A stretch of 64,000 bases of DNA from the NCBI GenBank assembly GCA_964036275.1, contig OZ038433.1:42255336-42319335 (forward strand), in the 5' to 3' direction. A program made the translations under genes and the position numbers. Numbering within the stretch: the stretch's first letter is position 1; each line of letters begins with the position of its first letter. The notes beneath the pieces were generated by a model that had not been told where the DNA came from, searched no databases, and worked only from the letters and a program-made list of their open reading frames with translations. Positions 36,251-48,400 of this stretch are shown here, piece after piece. The DNA comes from Litoditis marina (taxonomy: Eukaryota > Nematoda > Chromadorea > Rhabditida > Rhabditidae).

Positions 36251-38182
36251 CTAGTGGGTCGCGCGGCTCCCGCCGCGCGCCCCGCTAGCTGGGGGTGCCC
36301 CCCAGACCCCCCTCGTTTGGTTAAGATGAATATGTGTAATTAATGTCATTCCATCGACGAATTCTCAAAGACAAATATCAGTTTTTCAATATTATAGTTT
36401 TAGACATATCTAATCAATAAATCGATATTATCGATTTTGTCCAATTATAAACTTTGTTCATTATTCACATGACGTTCAACTATTAAGGTTTCATTATCAC
36501 AGCTCTAACGGTCTTTTCAGTACAGGTACCATGAATTTGGGTTTTTATCATAAAATTGATCATAAAATACGTTAACCGTGAATAAAACTTATGAAACTTG
36601 GCAGTCTTGGTTCACAGTCTGTAACATATTAACTGACCAAGTTTGAGACGAATTGAACTATTTTGAAATTCCATCCTGTCATTTTGACGATTTCATAACT
36701 AATCGATAAATTGATATTATCGATTTTTGCAAATATAAGTTTTGTTAGCTACAAAAGTTATGTAAATTCTGTAAGCCGATTGACTCCAAAGTACTTATTA
36801 GGTCGGCTACAAAAGTTGGAAGTTTTCATGTTTTCACTTTGACAGGGTCTAAAAAAGTCGTTAGGGCCTAAATCGAAAATCGCCTCAATGGAACTCATTT
36901 ATTTGATTAGTAGTATCTCTGACTCGAATATGGTATCCATCCCGCAAGTTTGAAAATTTCTCAACCGACATTTCCATTTTCGACACCTCCCATAACTAAT
37001 CGATAAATCGATATTATCGATTTTTTCCAATTGAAACTCATATTGATTTCTTGTGTTGTGTTCACCAGTCAAGTTTCATGACAATTGGTTCAGTCATCAT
37101 TGAATGGTGAACAACGAAAATTTCTGAGGGTCACCTAAAAACCGTCATAAAAAATCAATAAATCAATATCAAGAAAATTTAAAAAAGAAGTTTTCTTAGA
37201 ATTGAACGAGGTATACATGGTAGCAGTTTCAGACAGATCGGAGCCAAAAATACCCCTGCTGAACCCCCTATAACCGAAATTTTGCTAAAGTCAACTTCGC
37301 GGTAGATCAATATATCGATTTTTTGTTGTTATCATCTTTGTTTCTCATCCGAGTTGTATTGATGTGAGAAAGTACTAAGGTCACGGCCGCATGGCTGGCA
37401 AGTTACAGCTACATGAAATTTCAGAAGGCGTCCTAAAAACCGTCATAAAAAATCAATAAATCAATATCAAGAAAATTTAAAAAAGCGTTTTTCTTACAAT
37501 TGTTAGTTGTATACATGGTAGCAGTTTCAGACAATTCGGAGCCAAAAATACCTCCACTGAACCCCCTATAACCAAAATTTCGCTAAAGTCAACTTCGCCG
37601 TAGATCAATATATCGATTTTTCGTTGTCATCAACTTTGTTTCCCATCCGAGTTGTATTGATGTTGGGAAGCACTAAGGTCACGGCCGCATGGCTGCCCAG
37701 TTACAGCTACATGAAATCTGAGTAGGCGTCATAAAAGCAGTCATAAAAAATCAATAAATCAATATCAGAAATTTTTAGAAAATTGGTACCCTTAGATTTT
37801 GAAGTAGTATACGTGGTAAGAGTTTCAGACGAATCGAAGCCAAAAATACCTCTACCGAACCCCCTATAACCGAAATTTCGCTAAAGTCAACTTCGCCGTA
37901 GATCAATATATCGATTTTTTGTTGTCATCAACTTTGTTTCCCATCCGAGTTGTATTGATGTTATGAAGCACTAAGGTCAAGGCCGAATGGCTGCCCAGTT
38001 ACAGATACGTGAAATCTGAGTAGGGGTCATACTAAAGATCATATAACATCATTAAGGCCCTAACTCAAAATTTGTACGGGGGCGATTGCCTTAAATAAGT
38101 CTCTAGTATACTGTGTAGAAGTTACGGAGAAATTGTAGCAATTCTAAAGTTACCACTAGCATCTGTATTATAGGTAGGGTGA
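36251..38182 (-). mobile_element. E12, non-autonomous Helitron-like element, 1,932 bp
   Basis: CTAG at 36251 is followed by the CGCGCGGC hairpin (loop TCCC) and the CTGGGGG hairpin. The 5' end is TCACCCTACC at 38182. Its last 150 bases at the 5' end are almost the same as those of E11. It abuts E11 on one side and E13 on the other. Confidence 0.82.
37145..38038. repeat. 298-bp tandem module inside E12 (3 copies)
   Basis: TCATAAAAAATCAATAAATC starts at 37145, 37443 and 37741. The three copies have drifted apart more than those of E8. Confidence 0.85.
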
Positions 38183-38216
38183 CTAGCCGGTCACGCGGCT
38201 AACGCCGCGGGCCCGT

Positions 38217-38611
38217 CTAGCGTGCATGTTAGCTATGTTTTGCAACTTTATTCAGAGTTGTTACCACGTTTCTTACTTTTATTGAAAGTTTCAAACTGCT
38301 TCGAGTAGTTTGACGACTTGAACAAAGTGATCGTAACATTCTTTGGACTCTTTCCTACTCGTTCTGAGAGTTTCAGATAATTTGAACGAAGTTCATTTTT
38401 GACGTCTTCTGACATTTTGAATATTACTCGTCGTCAATTAGAATTCATATAGTCTTTACGTATGAGTATAATTTACGTGTCGCAGTAGCTGGGAACATTA
38501 AAGAAGGAATTTGAAAGAACTCGACTTTTTTGCTAGTGAAGTGCTTAGTATGTGACATCATCAATTGATAGTTTTAGCTCAAAACATAAGAATTATTGTA
38601 ACTTTGTTGTA

Positions 38612-38644
<33 letters not shown>

Positions 38645-38780
38645 ATTCTAACTGGTCACGTTGTTTGGTAATTGTAAAGAAGAAAATGACTCCTCTGTAC
38701 GAATAGAATGTAGTAAACATGTTTGTCTGTGACGTCATCACATGCATGATACTCAGGTTGTTTACTTGGTTGATTTGAAA
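38217..38780 (-). repeat. 3' subterminal repeat, copy 2 (E13)
   Basis: It runs from CTAGCGTGCATG through GAGTAGTTTGACGACTTG to CTCAGGTTGTTTACTTGG. It matches 17641-18232 with a gap of about 40 bases. Confidence 0.75.
38612..38640. repeat. AATC microsatellite
   Basis: Seven perfect AATC units lie inside the 3' repeat copy of E13. They are absent from the matching place in E11 and E20. Confidence 0.95.
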
Positions 38781-38788
38781 GAGAGCGT

Positions 38789-39240
38789 GCCCATCTAGCG
38801 TGCATGTTATCTGTGTTTTGCAACCTTATTTAAAGTTGTTACCACGTTTCTTACTTTTTTTGAACGTTTCAAACTGCTTCGAGTAGTTTGACGACTGGAC
38901 GTCTTCTGGCCTCCAGAATCTTTTCTGACGTAATCGTCACCTCGTGAAATATAAATACAAACTACAATACAATCTTAACATTCTTAGACTCTTTCCTACT
39001 TGTTCTGAGAGTCTCAGAAAGTTTGAACGTAGTTCATTTTTGACGTAATCTGACATTCTGAATATTACTCGTCGTTGCTTAGGATTCATGAAGTCTTCAC
39101 GTATGAGTATGATCTACGGTTTGCAATAACTTGGAGCCCGGAAAAAACTATTTCAAAGAACTTGACTTTTTTGCTAGTGAAATGCTTGGTATGTGACGTC
39201 ATCAATTGATGGTTTGATCTTGAAATTACAAACTACTGTA
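38789..39240 (-). repeat. 3' subterminal repeat, copy 3 (E13)
   Basis: It begins ATCTAGCGTGCATGTTATCT and includes GAGTAGTTTGACGACT and TGACGTCATCAATTGATGG. It lacks a hairpin in front, so it looks like a tandem duplication that did not include the terminus. Confidence 0.7.
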
Positions 39241-40120
39241 ACTTGGTTCGTTTTTCTCCGATGTGCCTCGTGTTTTAATTTCTGAGTTGTTCATGAGTAG
39301 TGGAACACAATGACACTAAGCTTGTGAACCTATCTATTTCCATATCGACTTTAGCTCAAACTCATATTTATTGCGCTAAAAAAATCAATAGTTGACCTTT
39401 GACCTTAATTCTCCGGCATTGCAATCTTTATCTAATATTGGTCCTACCCTATGAGTTTCAAGTCGTGGCTATCATTTAGACGATCAGGAGAGGCGTGGGA
39501 AAATGCCGAGTCCGGGGTAGCTTAAAAGTGAACCTATTTGCGCCGTATCTAGTACGGGTTGGACTTTTAAAACTTGAATAACTCGAGAACGGCTGGATGG
39601 TTTTGCTCAATTTTTCATACACTTTGCCGGTCCATTGATGTCCGTTTATCTTCACAATTTGGGATTCACTGCATGAGTTTGGCTGTTTCACTTTTTTCTA
39701 AAAAAGATATTAAAAAAATTATTTTTGAGAAATTCCAAAATCCGTCACCAACAAATTGTTTCAATTTTGTATGCACATCTTTTGCACAAATCTCAAAAAC
39801 TCAATCACATTTTGAACATGTGCCCCACCGAAATGAATGAAATTTTTTGTTGAGTTTTATCAACGCTTACAGAGCACTCGTCATCTGAGATGAAGTTTTC
39901 ACGTTTACGAAGTATAGTACCTAACAATCAAATGTATACTATATTTTAACTAACAAATAGCAAACTGCACGTTAACAGTACGAAATCGATCTAAATAAAA
40001 TATATCACTTTTTCCACTTTTGTGCACTAAAAATCGGGTATTGATTTTTAGGTATCCATCTTTCGAGGCATTGGTTAACTTGTTCTGAGTGACCTACAAC
40101 CGAGAAAAATTTAGACTTTT

Positions 40121-41036
40121 CCCATGGGAAAATTTTTTCAAAAGTGCAAAAAATTTGTTCGAAAATTTCTATCTCGAAAAGTATTGCGAAATTTCAATCG
40201 ATATTCCGCCAGTAGTAGTCGCTCATGCTATACTTGTACTGTGCCAAGTTTCAGCCGGATCCATTCAGTTTACGAGGTATGAGAAACAAAAATAGATAAA
40301 AATTTTGACATTTTTCATGACCTATAAAAAAAATTCTAGAAGAGTCCGGCAAGGGGGACCACTATTTCTGAAGGTTCACTTGAAATAGAGTACACACGTA
40401 GAGTATCGGTGTTTTTTCACCCTTTTTTACGTTAGCGTAACTTTACGTTAAGGCCCTAACTCAAAAGTGTGCTCGGGCCGATTGCATTTATTTGATGCCC
40501 TCTAAGTACTGTTAGAGTTAGGGAACAATCGTAACAACTTTTTGGCAAAATCTTCAGATGGTATATAGGTGGGGTGATTTCCCATGGGAAAATTTTTCAA
40601 AAGTGCGAAAAATTTGTTCGAAAATTTCTATCTCGAAAAGTATTGCGAAATTTCAATCGATATTTGGCCGGTAGTAGTCGTTTATGCTATACTTGTACTG
40701 TGCCAAGTTTCAGCCGGATCCATTCAGTTTACGAGGTATGAGAAACAAAAATAGATAAAAAATTTGACATTTTTCATGACCTATAAAAAAAATTCTAGAA
40801 GAGTCCGGCAAGGGGGACCACTATTTCTGAAGGTTCACTTGAAATAGAGTACACACGTAGAGTATCGGTGTTTTTTCACCCTTTTTTACGTTAGCGTAAC
40901 TTTACGTTAAGGCCCTAACTCAAAAATGTGCTCGGGCCGATTGCATTTATTTGATGGCCTCTAAGTACTGTTAGAGTTAGGGAGCAATCGAAACAACTTT
41001 TTGGCAAAATCTTCACATGGTATATAGGTGGGGTGA
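40121..41036. repeat. 460-bp tandem duplication of the E13 5' end
   Basis: CCCATGGGAAAATTTTTTCA starts at 40121 and CCCATGGGAAAATTTTTC at 40581, 460 bp apart. Both copies end with TATATAGGTGGGGTGA, the 5' terminus in reverse. E13 therefore has two potential 5' ends, at 40577 and 41036. In element sense the inner one is preceded by A. Confidence 0.85.
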
Positions 41037-42370
41037 CTAGTGGGTCGCGCGGCTGACGCCGCGCGCCCCGCTAGCTGGGGGTGCCCCCCAGACCCCCCTC
41101 GTTTTGTCATACTTGAAATTGTTATGGTCGTAACATTTCTACAGTTACTTTAACGTTTTAAAGTATGCATATAATGAGATATTTCAGTTTTACAAATTTC
41201 CATAACTAATCAATAAATCGATATTATTGATTTTTGTTAATTGAGAGTCCTATTCATTTATCAAATATAATCTACTGCTCAAGTTTGATCCTAATCCATC
41301 TAGCCGTTTTGTCAGTACATCATCCTCAAAAATAGGTTTTTTACATAAAATAATCAATAAAATGCTCGAACTTGAATCAAAACAATATTCCTTCAGGCAT
41401 GTGACGGAGTGGTTGTTAACATGTAAACTATGAAAATTTGAAAGCAATTGGTGCAGTTTGAATTTTCACTTTTCCGTTTGGGCACATCTCTAACTAATCG
41501 ATAATGCAGTTTATTGATTTTTTGTTTGTATCATATGGAAGACAATGATAAGTTGTGCTACCTACACAACTTTCACAGCACTACGTTGACGTATGCGCTT
41601 ACAGTAGTGCAGAGAAAAAATGGAGATTTTCATAAAACAATCGATAAAATGGGCAAAAATCAATATATCAGAAATCGCCTCTGTGGAAATTATTATTTTA
41701 TTCAGAAGAATAAAACACTCAAATATGGTAGGAATTGGGCAAGTTTGAAAATGTCACAACCGACTTTCACGTTTTTGACGCCTCTCATAACTAATCAATA
41801 AATCGATATTATCGATTTTCTCCAATTGAAACTCATATTCATTTGTTGTTTTATACATACTCCATAAGTTTCATCATAATTGGTTCAGTTATTCATGAAT
41901 GACGAATAACGAAAAATCCGGGGTTTTACATAAAAAAATTCATAAAAAATGTAAATCGAAAAAGAAAAAATTATATATCTCGCAGATTGATTGAATTGTT
42001 TAGTAGAGTCAACCGTATGAATCCCAGCCAAATCGAATAAGTTTGAGGTTGGACACGCCCCTTTTTGAGTTTTCATATCTAATCAATAAATCGATATATC
42101 GATTTTCTGATATCGTCAAAATGTTTGGCCATGAAAGTTACATGGATGCTGTAGGCAGTCAAGCCTGAAGACCATTCGCTACTTAGTTACACGAAGAGAA
42201 AGTTTTGACAAAGTTGATAAAATAAGTTCTAAAAAAATTGTAAGGCCCTAACTCAAAAATCGTACGGGGGCGCTCGCATTTATTTTCTATAAGGTATGCA
42301 CTGTTAAAGTTAGGGATCAATCGGATCAACTTTATCGTTACCATCTTCATCTGTTATATAGGTAGGGTGA
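41037..42370 (-). mobile_element. E14, non-autonomous Helitron-like element, 1,334 bp
   Basis: CTAG at 41037 is followed by the CGCGCGGC hairpin and the CTGGGGG hairpin. The 5' end is TCACCCTACC at 42370. The 3' half is close to E2 and E10, while the 5' end is of the E11 type. This is another mosaic. Confidence 0.78.
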
Positions 42371-42463
42371 CTAGCCGCGGGCCCCGCTAGCTGGGGGGGT
42401 GACCCCCCAGACCCCCCCTTTTTAGTCATGTTGAAAATTGTTATGGTCGTAACATTTCTACAG
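42371..42463 (-). mobile_element. E15, truncated Helitron-like element, 93 bp
   Basis: Only the 3' end remains. One arm of the terminal hairpin is gone (CTAGCCGCGGGCCCCGCTAG), and the second hairpin is the long form CTGGGGGG-TGA-CCCCCCAG, as in E18. After ACATTTCTACAG the sequence passes into the satellite. Confidence 0.8.
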
Positions 42464-45400
42464 GAAAAATAGAACGGGTCAATATAATTGAGTCATCTCA
42501 TCAGAATCGAGCAAAAATGTAGGGAATTTGGTCAATTTTCAAACAGCTGTAACTTTGATCTTCTTGAAGCTACAAACTTCTAGTTAGGAAATTCGGATTC
42601 CCCGTGATCTTGTGCGTAGCGTGGTGTCCTCAGAATCAAAGTAGACAAATGTAGCGGTAATTTACACAAGTTAGAAGGAGGACGAAAATCAGCTGACTTT
42701 CGAACTGTACATTGTTTTTAAACCCAACTCGATGTGGGTTACGTCCAGGCCTACTGCCTACTTACATTACTCCCAAAAACATAGCTGGTAGCGAGGTCTG
42801 AAGACAATAACTCGACAAAAGTGTGTCACGCTTTAGAGTTTACTATAGTTATGTATTAGGGAGGTCGAATTTCAAAAAAAATATACAGCCTTTCTGTTGG
42901 TTCCATGAGTGCTTTACGGTCTTATGTTATACAGGAAAAATAGAACGGGTCAATATAATTGAGTCATCTCATCAGAATCGAGCAAAAATGTAGGGAATTT
43001 GGTCAATTTTCAAACAGCTGTAACTTTGATCTTCTTGAAGCTACAAACTTCTAGTTAGGAAATTCGGATTCCCCGTGATCTTGTGCGTAGCGTGGTGTCC
43101 TCAGAATCAAAGTAGACAAATGTAGCGGTAATTTACACAAGTTAGAAGGAGGACGAAAATCAGCTGACTTTCGAACTGTACATTGTTTTTAAACCCAACT
43201 CGATGTGGGTTACGTCCAGGCCTACTGCCTACTTACATTACTCCCAAAAACATAGCTGGTAGCGAGGTCTGAAGACAATAACTCGACAAAAGTGTGTCAC
43301 GCTTTAGAGTTTACTATAGTTATGTATTAGGGAGGTCGAATTTCAAAAAAAATATACAGCCTTTCTGTTGGTTCCATGAGTGCTTTACGGTCTTATGTTA
43401 TACAGGAAAAATAGAACGGGTCAATATAATTGAGTCATCTCATCAGAATCGAGCAAAAATGTAGGGAATTTGGTCAATTTTCAAACAGCTGTAACTTTGA
43501 TCTTCTTGAAGCTACAAACTTCTAGTTAGGAAATTCGGATTCCCCGTGATCTTGTGCGTAGCGTGGTGTCCTCAGAATCAAAGTAGACAAATGTAGCGGT
43601 AATTTACACAAGTTAGAAGGAGGACGAAAATCAGCTGACTTTCGAACTGTACATTGTTTTTAAACCCAACTCGATGTGGGTTACGTCCAGGCCTACTGCC
43701 TACTTACATTACTCCCAAAAACATAGCTGGTAGCGAGGTCTGAAGACAATAACTCGACAAAAGTGTGTCACGCTTTAGAGTTTACTATAGTTATGTATTA
43801 GGGAGGTCGAATTTCAAAAAAAATATACAGCCTTTCTGTTGGTTCCATGAGTGCTTTACGGTCTTATGTTATACAGGAAAAATAGAACGGGTCAATATAA
43901 TTGAGTCATCTCATCAGAATCGAGCAAAAATGTAGGGAATTTGGTCAATTTTCAAACAGCTGTAACTTTGATCTTCTTGAAGCTACAAACTTCTAGTTAG
44001 GAAATTCGGATTCCCCGTGATCTTGTGCGTAGCGTGGTGTCCTCAGAATCAAAGTAGACAAATGTAGCGGTAATTTACACAAGTTAGAAGGAGGACGAAA
44101 ATCAGCTGACTTTCGAACTGTACATTGTTTTTAAACCCAACTCGATGTGGGTTACGTCCAGGCCTACTGCCTACTTACATTACTCCCAAAAACATAGCTG
44201 GTAGCGAGGTCTGAAGACAATAACTCGACAAAAGTGTGTCACGCTTTAGAGTTTACTATAGTTATGTATTAGGGAGGTCGAATTTCAAAAAAAATATACA
44301 GCCTTTCTGTTGGTTCCATGAGTGCTTTACGGTCTTATGTTATACAGGAAAAATAGAACGGGTCAATATAATTGAGTCATCTCATCAGAATCGAGCAAAA
44401 ATGTAGGGAATTTGGTCAATTTTCAAACAGCTGTAACTTTGATCTTCTTGAAGCTACAAACTTCTAGTTAGGAAATTCGGATTCCCCGTGATCTTGTGCG
44501 TAGCGTGGTGTCCTCAGAATCAAAGTAGACAAATGTAGCGGTAATTTACACAAGTTAGAAGGAGGACGAAAATCAGCTGACTTTCGAACTGTACATTGTT
44601 TTTAAACCCAACTCGATGTGGGTTACGTCCAGGCCTACTGCCTACTTACATTACTCCCAAAAACATAGCTGGTAGCGAGGTCTGAAGACAATAACTCGAC
44701 AAAAGTGTGTCACGCTTTAGAGTTTACTATAGTTATGTATTAGGGAGGTCGAATTTCAAAAAAAATATACAGCCTTTCTGTTGGTTCCATGAGTGCTTTA
44801 CGGTCTTATGTTATACAGGAAAAATAGAACGGGTCAATATAATTGAGTCATCTCATCAGAATCGAGCAAAAATGTAGGGAATTTGGTCAATTTTCAAACA
44901 GCTGTAACTTTGATCTTCTTGAAGCTACAAACTTCTAGTTAGGAAATTCGGATTCCCCGTGATCTTGTGCGTAGCGTGGTGTCCTCAGAATCAAAGTAGA
45001 CAAATGTAGCGGTAATTTACACAAGTTAGAAGGAGGACGAAAATCAGCTGACTTTCGAACTGTACATTGTTTTTAAACCCAACTCGATGTGGGTTACGTC
45101 CAGGCCTACTGCCTACTTACATTACTCCCAAAAACATAGCTGGTAGCGAGGTCTGAAGACAATAACTCGACAAAAGTGTGTCACGCTTTAGAGTTTACTA
45201 TAGTTATGTATTAGGGAGGTCGAATTTCAAAAAAAATATACAGCCTTTCTGTTGGTTCCATGAGTGCTTTACGGTCTTATGTTATACAGGAAAAATAGAA
45301 CGGGTCAATATAATTGAGTCATCTCATCAGAATCGAGCAAAAATGTAGGGAATTTGGTCAATTTTCAAACAGCTGTAACTTTGATCTTCTTGAAGCTACA

Positions 45401-48400
45401 AACTTCTAGTTAGGAAATTCGGATTCCCCGTGATCTTGTGCGTAGCGTGGTGTCCTCAGAATCAAAGTAGACAAATGTAGCGGTAATTTACACAAGTTAG
45501 AAGGAGGACGAAAATCAGCTGACTTTCGAACTGTACATTGTTTTTAAACCCAACTCGATGTGGGTTACGTCCAGGCCTACTGCCTACTTACATTACTCCC
45601 AAAAACATAGCTGGTAGCGAGGTCTGAAGACAATAACTCGACAAAAGTGTGTCACGCTTTAGAGTTTACTATAGTTATGTATTAGGGAGGTCGAATTTCA
45701 AAAAAAATATACAGCCTTTCTGTTGGTTCCATGAGTGCTTTACGGTCTTATGTTATACAGGAAAAATAGAACGGGTCAATATAATTGAGTCATCTCATCA
45801 GAATCGAGCAAAAATGTAGGGAATTTGGTCAATTTTCAAACAGCTGTAACTTTGATCTTCTTGAAGCTACAAACTTCTAGTTAGGAAATTCGGATTCCCC
45901 GTGATCTTGTGCGTAGCGTGGTGTCCTCAGAATCAAAGTAGACAAATGTAGCGGTAATTTACACAAGTTAGAAGGAGGACGAAAATCAGCTGACTTTCGA
46001 ACTGTACATTGTTTTTAAACCCAACTCGATGTGGGTTACGTCCAGGCCTACTGCCTACTTACATTACTCCCAAAAACATAGCTGGTAGCGAGGTCTGAAG
46101 ACAATAACTCGACAAAAGTGTGTCACGCTTTAGAGTTTACTATAGTTATGTATTAGGGAGGTCGAATTTCAAAAAAAATATACAGCCTTTCTGTTGGTTC
46201 CATGAGTGCTTTACGGTCTTATGTTATACAGGAAAAATAGAACGGGTCAATATAATTGAGTCATCTCATCAGAATCGAGCAAAAATGTAGGGAATTTGGT
46301 CAATTTTCAAACAGCTGTAACTTTGATCTTCTTGAAGCTACAAACTTCTAGTTAGGAAATTCGGATTCCCCGTGATCTTGTGCGTAGCGTGGTGTCCTCA
46401 GAATCAAAGTAGACAAATGTAGCGGTAATTTACACAAGTTAGAAGGAGGACGAAAATCAGCTGACTTTCGAACTGTACATTGTTTTTAAACCCAACTCGA
46501 TGTGGGTTACGTCCAGGCCTACTGCCTACTTACATTACTCCCAAAAACATAGCTGGTAGCGAGGTCTGAAGACAATAACTCGACAAAAGTGTGTCACGCT
46601 TTAGAGTTTACTATAGTTATGTATTAGGGAGGTCGAATTTCAAAAAAAATATACAGCCTTTCTGTTGGTTCCATGAGTGCTTTACGGTCTTATGTTATAC
46701 AGGAAAAATAGAACGGGTCAATATAATTGAGTCATCTCATCAGAATCGAGCAAAAATGTAGGGAATTTGGTCAATTTTCAAACAGCTGTAACTTTGATCT
46801 TCTTGAAGCTACAAACTTCTAGTTAGGAAATTCGGATTCCCCGTGATCTTGTGCGTAGCGTGGTGTCCTCAGAATCAAAGTAGACAAATGTAGCGGTAAT
46901 TTACACAAGTTAGAAGGAGGACGAAAATCAGCTGACTTTCGAACTGTACATTGTTTTTAAACCCAACTCGATGTGGGTTACGTCCAGGCCTACTGCCTAC
47001 TTACATTACTCCCAAAAACATAGCTGGTAGCGAGGTCTGAAGACAATAACTCGACAAAAGTGTGTCACGCTTTAGAGTTTACTATAGTTATGTATTAGGG
47101 AGGTCGAATTTCAAAAAAAATATACAGCCTTTCTGTTGGTTCCATGAGTGCTTTACGGTCTTATGTTATACAGGAAAAATAGAACGGGTCAATATAATTG
47201 AGTCATCTCATCAGAATCGAGCAAAAATGTAGGGAATTTGGTCAATTTTCAAACAGCTGTAACTTTGATCTTCTTGAAGCTACAAACTTCTAGTTAGGAA
47301 ATTCGGATTCCCCGTGATCTTGTGCGTAGCGTGGTGTCCTCAGAATCAAAGTAGACAAATGTAGCGGTAATTTACACAAGTTAGAAGGAGGACGAAAATC
47401 AGCTGACTTTCGAACTGTACATTGTTTTTAAACCCAACTCGATGTGGGTTACGTCCAGGCCTACTGCCTACTTACATTACTCCCAAAAACATAGCTGCCT
47501 ACTTACATTACTCCCAAAAACATAGCTGGTAGCGAGGTCTGAAGACAATAACTCGACAAAAGTGTGTCACGCTTTAGAGTTTACTATAGTTATGTATTAG
47601 GGAGGTCGAATTTCAAAAAAAATATACAGCCTTTCTGTTGGTTCCATGAGTGCTTTACGGTCTTATGTTATACAGGAAAAATAGAACGGGTCAATATAAT
47701 TGAGTCATCTCATCAGAATCGAGCAAAAATGTAGGGAATTTGGTCAATTTTCAAACAGCTGTAACTTTGATCTTCTTGAAGCTACAAACTTCTAGTTAGG
47801 AAATTCGGATTCCCCGTGATCTTGTGCGTAGCGTGGTGTCCTCAGAATCAAAGTAGACAAATGTAGCGGTAATTTACACAAGTTAGAAGGAGGACGAAAA
47901 TCAGCTGACTTTCGAACTGTACATTGTTTTTAAACCCAACTCGATGTGGGTTACGTCCAGGCCTACTGCCTACTTACATTACTCCCAAAAACATAGCTGG
48001 TAGCGAGGTCTGAAGACAATAACTCGACAAAAGTGTGTCACGCTTTAGAGTTTACTATAGTTATGTATTAGGGAGGTCGAATTTCAAAAAAAATATACAG
48101 CCTTTCTGTTGGTTCCATGAGTGCTTTACGGTCTTATGTTATACAGGAAAAATAGAACGGGTCAATATAATTGAGTCATCTCATCAGAATCGAGCAAAAA
48201 TGTAGGGAATTTGGTCAATTTTCAAACAGCTGTAACTTTGATCTTCTTGAAGCTACAAACTTCTAGTTAGGAAATTCGGATTCCCCGTGATCTTGTGCGT
48301 AGCGTGGTGTCCTCAGAATCAAAGTAGACAAATGTAGCGGTAATTTACACAAGTTAGAAGGAGGACGAAAATCAGCTGACTTTCGAACTGTACATTGTTT

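Larger units (their letters stand above)
38183..41036 (-). mobile_element. E13, Helitron-like element with the autonomous-type 3' end, 2,854 bp
   Basis: CTAG at 38183 is followed by a hairpin with one mismatch (CACGCGGC / GCCGCGGG) and then CCCGTCTAGCG, as in E11. Two copies of the 3' subterminal repeat follow (38217-38780 and 38789-39240), then unmatched sequence to about 40080 and a duplicated 5' end. The 5' end is TCACCCCACC at 41036. Open stretches at 39476-39840 and 40089-40295 have no family match and are not called. Confidence 0.72.
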
